The translations under genes and the position numbers were made by a program. Below are positions 34,681-46,712 of a stretch of DNA of 64,000 nucleotides, piece by piece. Source of the stretch: Dipylidium caninum (lineage: Eukaryota > Platyhelminthes > Cestoda > Cyclophyllidea > Dipylidiidae); the NCBI GenBank assembly GCA_017562135.1, contig QEYB01001528.1, forward strand, positions 496,001-560,000, written 5' to 3'. The notes beneath the pieces were generated by a model, which worked only from the letters and a program-made list of their open reading frames with translations, had not been told where the DNA came from and did no database searches. Numbering within the stretch: the stretch's first letter is position 1; each line of letters starts with the position of its first letter.

Positions 34681-37600
34681 CACCTCGCCGCGGCTAGTTC
34701 CCCAACTTTTTTGAGACTCCGTTTTGGTCCCTCCCGCCTACCGTGTATCGGCTTTTACGTATCTAGTTCTCACTCCACGATATGTTCCTACTTTTCGTCC
34801 TCCGCTTTGTCACACCCCCTTTTTAAAAAAATTCCCTAATATATATCGGAAATTTCGAATGCTCTTCTACGCTTTGCAATACGCACATCCCACTCTATAA
34901 TCTCCTAGTTTATTGTCACCTCTGCATCTTAACCCTGCCTCTTTGCTGTGATGTCCTATCGAAAGCAAAGTATTTGTTTCCAGCTTGCTTCCTCGTTTTT
35001 GACGCAGATTCTTTTTAACAACGCATTCTCTTTCACTTGTCTATTAGGAGTTGACGCTCTCCCACCGCAATTTCTACTTAAATTATATAAAGTAGGTCGT
35101 GTTTTTTAACTACACAAGGGAAGACGTGTATTAAGTCTAATGAACATCAAACTCTGGATAAGCATTGATCAAAAGTCGCGTGAGCGGTGATGGGCAGAGC
35201 AAAAATGGTAGAACATCAAGCGATACTGCGAAATACGGCGGTGCTGGATGGATTGGTGCCGCGGAATGTGTAGCCATTCTACAATGAAATAAAACTGCGG
35301 GTGGAATTCTCAACTAACTAGCCTTTGGGTTGACCATCCGTCGATGATCGGATGCCTTGTGCGGTGTTTTGACAATTTTATTGTATAGCGTATAATCTTT
35401 TTTCTCTTGTGATGTTCTACAACCTTGAGTCACGGATCGTTCAATTACCACTGCTCTTGGAAGCACTAGCCCAAGGGACGCGATTTCGTTTATTAGCTTT
35501 TTCTTGGAGTCCATCTATGAATGACCCGAGGGTACTGATATCGACACGTTATTCCAATTCGCAAATCTACTTCTTTTATCTTTCGCTCCCATTCGGTAAA
35601 GCAACACGCACCACCTGCACAAACTCACCTAATTTTACACGTAGATAAGTCCGAGGGAAATAAGGAACAACACGAGAGACTGGCTAAGGTGAATTGCCGA
35701 GAGGTCACTTGTTGTCTCTGAGGAAAAGTATTCCGCAGTTTACCACATATTCGGTAAGGCTGAAGGGTAAATTGACTTCTTCCCCCAAAAAACTCGCATC
35801 AAACTATTCCCTCCTCAACTGCCACCGCGGGAGGACTGGTAAACGCGATGTGTTTCGCTAATTGTTCTTTCGTTCCTATATCAAATGCCTCCATTAATCA
35901 CGATTTCTGAAAGTCACCTCGCAAAATCCTGCCATCGGGTCTTTTTTGCCCCCATTTTTTTTTCATTGTCTCCAGCTTCAGTACAAAGGGTTTCGTGCCT
36001 GTTACTGCTCTCGGCCGCTTTTTCACTCCTCCCCAAGGCCCGATTTTCCAAGTTCGCCAACACGTCTACGAGGGGAACCGGTGTGGAAGCAACGTTTGAC
36101 AGAGGTCAACACCTTCCTCGGCGAAATTCTCATAGAATACTGCTGCCTGCGCACCTGCCTACGAGGCGGAAGCCAGTCAAGCTGCCGCGAAGTTGGCCTT
36201 CCTTGCTTTGGGCGAGTTCCGAGCACAATAGTCGCGCACTTCCACTGCCACATTCCAATCTTTCGCTTTCCAGGCTCTCCGCGCCACACTTTTACAGCCT
36301 CTACTGACGAAGGCGCCTCCTCCGCCCGCCTGTGGGCGTGCTTGTGATCGGCGAAGCAGGGCAAAAACAATTTCGCCAAATGTTGGTTAACAATCGGTGG
36401 CGTGCAGACTTCAACAGGTCACACCATCGCCTCTGCGATAGGCTTTCCTCCTCCTCTTCCCCACTCTGCGGACCAAACTACGACTCGGAGTCATCTCAAT
36501 GAGAAGCGTACTCAGTCCTTCCTCGAGGTCTTTTGACGTCCATCATTCTTTTAATCATCCGTTTTCTTCACCCGCTCTTAAAACTTCCTTGTTCCAGCAC
36601 TCTTCCACGAGCACCGGCTGGGAATATCGGCGGGCGTGAAAATTCTCTGAACTTTGTGTAAAGGGGGAAGAGCAGAATCAACGAGAGCCTCTTTTCGTGG
36701 CGCAGTCCGCGCTGAGTGGTGTTAAGGGGAAAAGCGAACCGCCTTTCCCTTCTCCGCCGCTCTCCTTTCCTTTCCCCTCTCTCACTCTCCGTCCTCACCC
36801 CAAAAGTTGGCATCTTCTTCCCTGCTGATGCCGAAACTCCATAGTTAACTCGTTTTTTGCCGACAAATAAGGTTTGGTAGCGAGGCTTTTCAGGCCTTCT
36901 TGTGTTTTCACCGCTCACTAACCGCTAAATGGTGCATCCACAGAAGGACATCAAGTAGCCAGCGGTAAAAGGAGGAGGAGGAGATTTTCCTCCCTACTTT
37001 GCCCTTTATCTTCGCTCTGGCGGAGTCGGCGCAGAGATTTGTGGATGCTAAACTTGCCGAGCACTCCGAGCAGTCTCACGCCGTCCGCCTTCGGCGGCTG
37101 TCAAGGCTGCCAGAGGACGAAAGGGCTGAATCTCGGACAGGGCGACTTCTCCTACGGGGGAAGGAGAGCTCTTTTCCAACCGGAGGTCACAAATAGCCGC
37201 CAAGAGGCGAAAAGTGGACTTTTGGCGAAGCTCGGGCTGTGGTCGGGGAAGTGCAGCTGACGAATGATGGAAATGTAAGGGAGATTATCGTCAGACTCGA
37301 CATGTGTACTTCATCAGTGTAGCTGGGAAGAGTTGTTGTCCGAAAAGGCAATTGGGCTTCTCTGTCCCGCGACTTTCCCCTAATCTGCCTGCATTGAAGG
37401 ATTGCAGTTTCGGCATTACCGACATTGGCGGCGTTGCGCCGTGGACGGCAACCTGCTATGTTTGAGGCAAAAAACCACCCTGGTGGGTCGTCCTCGTGGA
37501 CGATGGACCCTGTCGCCCACACCAGAGCACCTTCGGACTTCATTCGGCCTCGGAGGCAGACGGAGCAGTGTAGCCGGCGACGGTCCTTCGTTTAGGTTTT

Positions 37601-37921
37601 TACCTGGTTGCAGCGGGAATGGGGCAGCACTACGCCCAGTTTCGACCGAAATCGGCGGATAAACGCAGCCCGCTTTAGCGGCACGTCTCCCACGACCATG
37701 AGGGATGGAGGATTTTGCCTCCCAAAGGTTTGACAGCCTGTTGAGTGATTCTCGGGTTTTTTGCCCTCGCCGAGGCCACAGAGGCGGATAGGCGGGCGCT
37801 TTTTCCCCCACGAAGTGTCAAAACAGCCGTCCACCGACTTCGCGGCGCCTGCGATCCCACCAGATGACGCCCCAGTCCGATGGGACAGGACCTTCTCCAG
37901 AGGGCACAGAGCCAAACTTAC
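34681..37921. other. No confident gene; probable intronic/intergenic sequence
   Basis: AT-rich to about 35.8 kb, then mixed. Minus-strand frames near 37.1-37.9 kb have some coding character (for example ALPRPQPELRQKSTFRLLAA after an AG at about 37,259 in phase 1), but donors could not be matched. They may be further 3' exons of the Ser/Thr-rich gene. Confidence 0.35.
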
Positions 37922-37966
37922 CCGTGTCCTCCTCGGTGGATGAAGAGGGGCTCGACGTCACTGAGA
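37922..37966 (-). CDS. Micro-exon M4 (45 nt, phase 1-1), Ser/Thr-rich
   Basis: It lies between acceptor cgagaagttag and donor ACACGG|GTAAGT. It encodes V-SVTSSPSSSTEEDT. Being a multiple of three with phase 1 at both ends, it continues the frame from M3. Small size and Ser/Thr/Glu content match M1-M3. Confidence 0.42.
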
Positions 37967-38087
37967 CTAACTTCTCGAGTTTGGGCTCCTTTTGTTTATC
38001 TTTTAATCAAAAGAAAACGAGTGTGTGAGGTAGTTGCCCTGCCAACATTATCTGGCTGCGAAGAGTGTAATCGGCCTTGTCACGTAC

Positions 38088-38177
38088 CGAGAGAAACGTG
38101 GATCCCCTTCGTCACTCCCTCGGCGGACTGCTTTTCAGTCGAGGTGTTGAAGCCAACCGCGTCCGTGCTGCGAGGCT
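38088..38177 (-). CDS. Short symmetric exon M3 (90 nt, phase 1-1)
   Basis: It has a clear acceptor (gtgactgtttcag) and donor (CTCTCG|GTACGTG). It encodes E-PRSTDAVGFNTSTEKQSAEG then VTKGIHVSL. Both ends are phase 1, so it joins M2 and M4 in frame. Confidence 0.47.
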
Positions 38178-38439
38178 CTGAAACAGTCACGGGGACGGGG
38201 GAGAGTGAGAGAGAAGCCAGCGCCATTAAACTGCCCCGAATCGCTGCCCTCTGACACACAATGACAACTAAATTGGCTGCATGAGTCACTTGTGACTGCT
38301 GACAAAGAGGGCCAACGCTACCCCCGTTGGCCAAAGTGGCTCACCGGTTTCCTTTTCGACTCACGACAGGTTTGGGAACTCGTGTAATCGGGTGAGCGCC
38401 GCCTTCCGCTGAAATATCATCTCTCCACGTGGTGCTCAC

Positions 38440-38514
38440 CTTCGTTGGCCGCCTCCGTCTTCACCACTGAGGTCGTGGACGCCTCCTCGTCAACCTCTAC
38501 GCCTGGTGGCTCGG
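38440..38514 (-). CDS. Short symmetric exon M2 (75 nt, phase 1-1)
   Basis: Acceptor ctctgcggtag, donor CGAAG|GTGAGC. It encodes A-EPPGVEVDEEASTTSVVKTE then AANE. Both ends are phase 1, the length is a multiple of three, and it joins M1 in frame. Confidence 0.47.
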
Positions 38515-38857
38515 CTACCGCAGAGAAGGCAAAACACAGAGGAGTGTCACACGCGACATTGTTAGGGAAATAAAAAGTGTGTATATAAACAAAGGCGTGC
38601 GAGGCGAGAATTTCGTGGAATATTTTTCTCGCTCAGTCGGAGAGAAAGAGGGGGGGGGGCGGAAAAGGCGCCGATTCTCCTTCCCGAACACCATCCACTC
38701 GTCCGTGTGAGATGCCCACGGCATCCACAACGGCTGAGCGTCGACCTCGCGCGAACTTGGCGTGTTTCAGGCACAACTACACCGAGGTGATTGCAGTAAC
38801 ATCGGTGCGTGTGAAAACTCTTGTTGGTAAACAAAAATGCCATACAGCGTCGCATAC

Positions 38858-39339
38858 CCTGGATGACTGTGGCGGGAGTGGATGCCTCGACGGTGGCGGA
38901 GGTGCTGCTCACTGCATCGGCGCTCGCAGACTCTGAGGGCGTTGGGCTCCCTGCCTCTCCGCTCTCCACGCTATCCGCAGGCACCGAGGTAGAATTGCGT
39001 TGATTCACGCTCTCGGACGACGTTGACAGAGTGGAAATATCCGTGCTTGAAGCCTCCCTTTCATCATCAGCGTCATCATCACCATCATTGGCGGTGGTCC
39101 ACCTCATCGCGGTTGTCGATGGCGAGACGTCGTCGATGGGCTCATCTCTGCCCACATTTATGTCTTCGTACTGGCTGGGTTCTGGCGCGTCCCCGGGCCT
39201 CGTCACACCCCCCGGGGTAACAGCATCGGCGTATGCCTCTGTGCTAACTTTCATTAGACCGGCCGCAATAAATTTCTCCTCAAACATCACCGCGGTCATG
39301 TGCGTTAGAGGCAGCAGACACAGTAGATTAATGTAAAAC
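38858..39339 (-). CDS. Exon M1: hydrophobic leader and Ser/Thr/Asp-rich (mucin-like) chain
   Basis: The acceptor ccttattttgcag precedes the exon. The donor is CCAGG|GTATGC. It encodes FYINLLCLLPLTHMTAVMF, a short hydrophobic segment that could complete a signal peptide begun in an upstream exon, then an acidic part (PSQYEDINVGRDEPIDDVSP) and a long Ser/Thr/Ala-rich part (STDISTLSTSSESVNQRNST and similar), with an N-x-S/T sequon. Such composition is typical of O-glycosylated surface or secreted chains. It ends in phase 1 and joins M2. The acceptor side is phase 2, so a 5' exon is missing; an ATG inside (THMTAVMF) could also start translation. Family not recognised. Confidence 0.5.
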
Positions 39340-39503
39340 CTGCAAAATAAAGGCAAGACTGCGTGAGGTGGGATGTGAATGAGCTGCTCGGTGACGAGGC
39401 CACCGGAGGCGCGGAGACCTCCTCGGTGACGTCGGAAGAGCGGTCCGCCAACCTCACGCGCCGGACGAGTGTGTGTACAACGTGACCATCCTCCGCCCTC
39501 ACG

Positions 39504-39526
39504 CTCTCTCTCTCTCTCTCTCTCTC
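39504..39526 (+). repeat. (CT)n microsatellite
   Basis: A CT run of about 23 bases upstream of exon M1 on the opposite strand. Confidence 0.8.
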
Positions 39527-41382
39527 GGCGGGGTAACTGCGACGTTGCGAGGTGCAGCGCTCGGTGAGGACGACTTGCGACGCCGCCGCCTCGCACACGC
39601 AGCCTGCGAGCGGATTCGAGGCGAGGCTTCACTCGGCTCTGCTTCTGCTCGCAACGCGCCTTCCTTCCTACCATCGCCACTCTTTCCTTTGCCTCGTGAA
39701 AATTGGATCCCCTAAATAACGGTGCAAGGAGGGAAGAAGTCTGTTTGTGCGAGTGTGTGTGTGTGTGGAGAACACAAAATGCGCAACGTCCAAATGAAAT
39801 TTTATCTCTCAGAGCAAGTGCTGCAGGCATGAGAAAGGATTCGCAGTTATCAACACAGAAATGCAGCATTGAAAGCGTTGTGTCAATAGAAAAACCCCGC
39901 GACAGTTTCTCGGCGATAGCTTGCCTCGCGAAAGTTAAAAGCCCGTAAACGCAAAGGGATATTTGGAAAAAAAAATGGGATGGCGGCCACAACTCTGGTG
40001 AAGGAAATATCAATTCTTACAAGGAAATCCATAGAGCAACATCCAAAAATCCTGGAAGGGTTCTCTGTGAGGAATGGAAGAACATGGCGCACAACTCAAG
40101 GAATCACCGACCCGCAGGCGAACGGAGGCGCTTAAGTAGTCCTGCGTGGCGACGATCCGCTCTCTGATTGGTCAACCTCCACACAGAGGAGAATTCCTAT
40201 TGGTTGTTCGCGACTGCAACGTTGGTGATGTCCTTTTCTGGCCATTTTAAGTAAATTTTGATTGCCAAGACACGGATAAGCTGATGTTCACAAGTTGCCA
40301 TTACCTCTGACGCCTCTGACCACTAATCCGCCTGCATGTTGTCCTCAAAACGAAACGCCAAAGGACCTTCTATATTGCATTGGAGGAAAAATTTTTAAAA
40401 TGCTCCTCGCAAAAGAGGGACGTCAACACGTTGGTGCATTTAGTGACAGGGAGAGCTTAGTTAACGAGGTGAACTGTCTCTTATTCAGCCCATTAACTCC
40501 CATGTCAAATGTCTTGACGGAGTTGTCATTCTCCTATTCAACTGAGGCAAAGTGAACAGTCTGCTCAGAGGAAGTCGGGTTGGTGTTAGGCCCTCACACC
40601 GGCCCAGTACCCGTGTTGAGTCCCACTGGAAGGCAACACGGATCATGCCAAGAGGAAGACCAAACGGTGGCATGAGTTAAAGGAATCTGTTAAATGGGAA
40701 ATGGGGGTATTTTGAGAGTTTTTACACTTGAGCACAGTGAAGAGTTCCGGGCGACTGCTCGTCTCCGCTCGCGGCCCCACAAAGCCCAGTTCGCCTCGAA
40801 CTCCCCACAGCCAAAAATGAGTGTTGATTTGCCTGTCTGTGCCTCGGTGCGCCCCCATCGTAAGCCGAAAACTCACATTAGTAAGACAGGACCCTTCAGT
40901 TTTCTGTGTCCGACGAAAGTCATTTTTCTCAGCTGTCACCGAAGGGACTTCACTGGTGACCAGCATGAGGTCGTGGAGCTTAGGAGAACCTCCTCTGTCC
41001 ACAGTAGCGCGACGAGTATCCTCAAAGGCGAGTTCAGTCGCCCGACTGCGCCGGTCCGTACCGAGAAGACGTCAATTTCACGTGTCATAGCAACTGTTCT
41101 CTAGTCAAATCACCGGTGACCTCGAGCGTGGAAGGCTAAATACTCCTGTCCACGTCGATCAGAGTATTAGTGGGTTTTTCGGCCTCAAAGGCGTAATCTT
41201 GACCGTCACGTGACTGAGAAAGCCACGATAGCCAGCGGACTTAATCCTTTTGCCTCGTTGCCCACGGAGAGTCAAGCGGCGAAGCGGTCGGTCACGCAGT
41301 TGAGCCGACGCCTTGACGGACGAGTGATGTGCCTCGAACTGACCCGTGTAATTAGTTCGAGGTTAGAGATAATTAGAAGCAG

Positions 41383-41633
41383 CTACTCATTCCGAGGTCG
41401 GTTACGAAGTTGGGGATGATTCCTCCTCCACTCGGCAGTAAAAGCGCCCTCGACTGACTTTTTGCCCGCCTTCTTCGGTCTAGATGCGTCCCAATTCGAC
41501 GTTTGCCTCGTCAAAAACTCCGTTTCCTCTCGCGATTGGCTGGATTGCGTGCTAGAAGTGCTTATCTTGACATCACGTCGTGTCGCCTCTCCGCCTACAC
41601 ACACGCTCGCCTCTTTGACGGGGGAAGAGGCGC
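41383..41633 (-). CDS. Candidate Ser/Thr-rich exon, possibly 5' part of the M-exon gene
   Basis: After an AG at gtcggtcag the frame in phase 1 reads GASSPVKEASVCVGGEATRR then STSSTQSSQSREETEF and continues open to 41383. The composition resembles M1-M4. No donor was fixed, so the 3' boundary is simply the stop. Confidence 0.25.
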
Positions 41634-44600
41634 CTGACCGACCCGACACGAGGCACTAATCAACTCCAAAGTACCTAAAATCATTCGTCCACCCGAATTA
41701 CAGACTCGGTCTTAACCCCTCCTGGGGCGAGGGCGAGGAACTCTTGCTTTCCTCGCCCCGGACGGGCTAAGCGCCGTTAGTCTGAGGCGAGATCCTCCAC
41801 TTCACCCTCCCACCACAGACGCGAGTGTTCTGCTCAGCTCCGACAAGCCATCCTGACACTCACGAAAGGTCGTTCTGCCGGTTGCCGCCAGTTGGGCGGA
41901 CGATAACCGCAGTTGCTGCCCGAATGCGCGTCGGAGATCGTCGACACTGTTCTTCCCCTCCCCCTTTCGAGGGCTGTGACAACCTTGGATCACCTCTAGT
42001 TGTGCATTAATGAGGCCGTCTGACTCGGCCTAGAACGTTTTGGATGGGAGTTATGGTTCTGGTACTCGCTGAGTCAGTGAATTCCCCCGCATAACGGCCT
42101 GGAAACACGTGCTTGTGACGTTTGAAGGTCGCCGACGAGGCGGTAGAAGAGAAGTCGGGCCCCACAATGGGCAACACACTTGCGTGGCCAAATATGCCGC
42201 CTATCGCGGTGGTAGGTGACTTTGCTCGAGCACCAGAAGCCCTCAAATCCAGTCTACCGGTGAAAAAGTGGTTTGACCATTTCGTTGTCGTGCACCTTCA
42301 CACAACAAAGCGTTGACTTTATAAGACTAAGGTGGTAGACCCGTCCCGAAGCCAAATTCGCGCCTTTAGCACCGATGGATTTCGAGCTTGATGCGTTGTG
42401 GATGGCAACTCACCGAGACTCTGGTACATGGAGAAGACAAAAAAATGGCAGGTGCGAACTTCATTCTTTGCATTTCATGTTGGCACCAACCTTTCCACCG
42501 CGAAGGAGGCTCGGAGTCCGGTCTGAATGAGAGGATATTTTGCACGGCGGTTCACGTTAATGCCGGTGAATGCCTTCTGTTCTGTGTTAGGTCATTTCCA
42601 TAGAATGTCACTCAACAACTCGACCTCATGTTACCTACCAGGCGCTTCGAGGCCTCATGCTCGGGAGCCGTGACCCTTTTGCAGTCTGTTGCTGGTGGAT
42701 AGACAGTTTATTTTTGTGTAAGTTAATTTCCGCCTACGATGTCCTCAGATCAGGGTGGGATGGGAGTTATCTGGTAAGTGGAAGCTGTTGTTTTCTCATC
42801 CTTAACTTTCCACCGGCTACGCAGTTATAATTGATCAAGTGAGCGATTTCTTCTCACGCTTGGTCTGAATGGGCTGGCTAATGTAATCACCTCGAGGGTT
42901 ATGAGCTGCATTTTAAAGAGGGTTTTATTTTAACCAATTGAGATTTCGGAGCCACTGGCGCTGGTCGACCTTTCCTCTCGTCCTCTTCCCGTAATTAATA
43001 GTCTTAAATGACAACTTTGCCGCGATTATCGCTGACAAGGCACGTCTAGTGCTTGAAATGTTGTCGCTCTACTCATGTTGGAATACCCTTTGTGCCAAAT
43101 TCACGAGATATGGCGCTTCCTGATCGTTGCTTAGGAGGAGGGAATGTTTTAAAACTTGTAAAAGATGATAAAAAGACAAGCAGGTGTTGGCAACACGTAA
43201 ATTATGCAAAGAATCTAGCAAGAATCTGTCGGTTGCGAATCAACCGCGAGCCGCAGAGCTACATTCGGCTGAACGGATCCCTAAATGAACGAATCTAAAT
43301 TCGACTTCACGAGGCAGCTAGCATTTTTAGCAAACAGAACTTGTTTGCCCTGACCTTAATGTTTTCAGCACCTTTTAACAAAATCTTCAATTGATGCGCA
43401 AAGAAATATCCGCCTCTGAATACTGGGTATCAGCAATGTTACTTCCATAACCCGCCAGGATAAACACGATTTTGTCTTTTTATTCTCCATAGCGTGTTAA
43501 TTTAAAACCCGAAAGCGTGGAGGAAACGACTCACTTCCTTTGTTACATAGTTTCCTATGGGGAGGTCACGGCAAATTTGGCGAGAGCGACGAGACCCCCC
43601 AGTTGGCTGTGCCGTCACTGCTGTATCAAATTTCTCCTGGACTAATTACGTTAATTGCATTTTCTACGGCAACCGGATGCACATGAAGACTTCTATGGAT
43701 ACGAATAGACGAGGGTGGTTCAGATTCCGCCTGCAAAGTAAAATTCGTTTATTGCCTCACGGAGCACACACAAAGCAGCAGTGTGAAAAGTGAAATTCTT
43801 AAGTAAAAATGGCGCTGACGGGAGAGGAGTAGTAACAATGAATAAAATATGAATTAACCAATCTAAAACAATTTCGGGCAAGAGGCGTCGAGGAAGAAAA
43901 TTAATGAAGGCATATGCATCTCATACTTTCCATTTATACTTGTTATCAAAAATTAGGATAATCCTAAATATTTTGGTTTTTGTACTTTTGCATTGTCTAT
44001 TAGTGTTCCTACAAAAATTTGTTATTTCAAAAACTTTAAAGTGACTACCGATTGCGCGGCTACTTCGAATAACACTAGGCGGCAGGGCCAGTTACCGCGC
44101 CACCAAAAACGGGTCTGACGCTGTGGTGTGAATAGGCGGTTGCGCCTCAAATCAAATTCATTGCCGCAACTGTCGATGAATGCGTCCATGACCGACGATA
44201 TTTATGCCAGATTTATGGTCTGATGTGAAATAAGCAACCTAGAGAGTTTTACCAATTACTCGCCCGTTTCTTGGAAATTGTAGGCACTATGATAGTCACC
44301 AATGAAAACTACACTGCCTGTAAGAGGAAAATTATCCCTCATCTTGACACAGGGGGTAGACCATGTTGTGTGTTTATCTGTTTGGTTAAGTGATTTCCAA
44401 AAATTAGCCCGATGATTTTAACGACACTACTAAATGATGGCGGTTGAGATTAGATAGTGTGTGATGTACACCGTGTGTAACCGTGTCAATATCCGGAAAT
44501 TTGGTGCATATCCTAGAGATTTAAACTAATTAAGTGCTTTCAATATATCAAGGGTGGGATTGAAGGCCTGTTCCCTCTGCACGGCGCAGTCTAAGGCACT

Positions 44601-45098
44601 GAATGTGTGCTTCCTATCTCCGCTTTAGTGGTTTGTTCACTTTCATGTGGCTTTTCTTTGGTAAGAGGCGAGAAATGCTATCCACTCTACTTATCTGTTC
44701 GTTCTGGCAGCCATATTTCAACATTCTAACGGCCTCTTTAAGGTGAGGGGTTCGTAACCAAAAGTGGTAATACAAGCTAAGGCGGATTTAGTCAATGTCA
44801 AAAGGGGCTAAAAGCAGCCGTCAAAATGTTCCTTGGACACGTCATAAGGGGAACGTAGTCGCATTCATAGAGTCGGTGATAAATATGGAAAAAGAAGTTC
44901 GAAAGATTTCGGCGCCCGAACGCTGATAGCAAAAGCTTTGCCCAACTTGGGATCCGCGATTCTTCCAAAAAAAGCAAATTTAATTCAAAATTTGGGTACA
45001 TTAGGGGCACGAAAATTAATTTTCACACGATAATACAACAGAAACCCGTCTTATGCTAAACCCACTCCGCCTAATGCGTGCGAGCCGATACGTTTCAG

Positions 45099-45556
45099 GG
45101 CAAGGTCCTCAGCACCACGTCTCAGTTTAGCACTGAGGCAGCATTTCTCGACGCCACTTACACTCGTACGTGTACCACCCCAAAGGCATCTCCCCCCACT
45201 CAGGCAAACAAATCACTCCGGTGAGCTTTCTCTTCCACTTTATTGCCGCCTTGTCACCACCAACTTGCGTGAAATGGCCATCACTTCATCTCATTGTCAT
45301 CGCTTACGCCAGTTTGACGAGCACGTGTGTGAGGCGGAGGGACATGTGTCTGGCGGCGATTGAACCCCTTAAGGAGGTGGCTCTTCAACTCCCCCAATGC
45401 CCATTTTGCGGTAAAGACCTCGGAATGGGGATTTGATCGACTGTCGTTATGCCCACCTTTGCTACAGATATGCCAGCTCGACCGTTCCAAGTACCCCAAA
45501 CATACGCCCAACAGACACGCGTTTCAGCTGATACACTGCGACATTTGCCTTCTTGA
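45099..45556 (+). CDS. Last three exons of an unrecognised plus-strand gene
   Basis: Exons 45099-45220, 45313-45410 and 45468-45556 are joined with matching phases (2, then 1). Acceptors are cgtttcag, ttacgccag and ttgctacag; donors are CTCCG|GTGAGC and TTTGCG|GTAAAG. The peptide reads GKVLSTTSQFSTEAAFLDAT, YTRTCTTPKASPPTQ, then RRRDMCLAAIEPLKEVALQL, PQCPFC-D-MPARPFQVPQTY and ends LRHLPS with TGA. If the last intron is retained, the end becomes PFCGKDLGMGI. The CPFC pair might be half of a zinc-binding site. Upstream exons were not found. Family not recognised. Confidence 0.45.
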
Positions 45557-46712
45557 CCGAATTGGCACAATAGCATATCAGAGTACAAGATGACGCATTA
45601 TTTTCGTGACGAAGCGCCTGCAGGTAATATACACTATTGCGGGTCAGACCGTTCGGCTCAAGAATAATGTGATGGAAGAGCAAGGTTCTCCCACATTAGG
45701 AGCAGTGCCCATTTGGACATTGCAAAAGACATCATGCAAAGTAGTTGCATGCCAAAGTAGTTTGTCGTTACTCCGGCTGGAAAGGCAGAAAAAAAAGTGG
45801 ACTAATGAGAAGCTGGCCATCGGAGGGGTCAGACAAGCTAATTCTCAGCCACAAGAACACTTCCGTGGATAACAAATTGCACTTCCAAGTATCTGCTGTC
45901 CACCATCTGTGCAATCTTAATTCTCCTTCATCGTTGCCTTTTTGCAAGGCTAATGGACGGGTTTCCGCAACAGGGAACTATTGTCGCATCTCAAATTTAG
46001 CCATCTACTCACCAAATGAAAAACAGGTCACCTATTCACATCACGCAGTATCACACCACGTCATCGAACTAATTATTTCGGTTTTCATTGGCACATGCAA
46101 TGCAGGTTGGGTACCAGATGTCGTCAGTTCTCAGATCCTCAACGCAATACAGTGGCAATCCTCGTCATATAGAAGTGGTCTACAGGATCTACGAGGCTAA
46201 AATAAGAACGGTGTTCCGATGTGCGCTAACTAACCGACGGGGTTGAAACCTACGTGGGTTGCGTCAGTATTACACGTGACGTGTTAGAGCCTAGATATCA
46301 CGTCTATCGACCAATTTCCAAGAGTTTGTAAACTCCCATTTCAAAGAAGGGAGGCGGGTGATAACTGGAGGAATAAGAGGATAAGTGGTAGGCAATAAGA
46401 TTGAACCTAGGAGGGGAAACCGTTTAGAAGCCAATTGGAGCAAGGAAAACTGAAAATGCATATGACATGTGACAAAGCACTAAGAGTCCTTCATTGGAGG
46501 GGGCTAAAAGTTAAAGTTAACCAACATAATTATAACGCGCCAACGCGTGGTAAAATTAAGTAATTTAAAGTGCAAGCAAAATGTGAGGTGCGAGCAAGAT
46601 GTCCTCGTGGTTGTTTAAATTGAAAATGTGGCCGGCGAACTGATTTGACGCAGACCTCAGCCTAACCACATTTACTAGCCCCAGTGGGCATTCGTGCGAG
46701 TTTCAGTTTTCG

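Larger units (their letters stand above)
39340..45098. other. Mostly unassigned; simple repeat and weak exon candidates only
   Basis: It contains a (CT)n run at 39,504-39,526. Minus-strand frames with Ser/Thr-rich character (near 39.4 kb, 41.4-41.6 kb and 42.0-42.2 kb) hint at more 5' exons of the M1-M4 gene but lack paired splice sites. From about 43.8 to 45.0 kb the sequence is AT-rich with no gene seen. Confidence 0.35.

Noticed and set aside
38562..40013. A single 483-codon open frame on the minus strand
   Set aside because: Only its middle part (38,858-39,339) has protein character and it is bounded by good splice sites whose phases match the next exon. The ends read like intron (Phe/His-rich, Arg-Glu run from a CT microsatellite), so it is not one uninterrupted gene.
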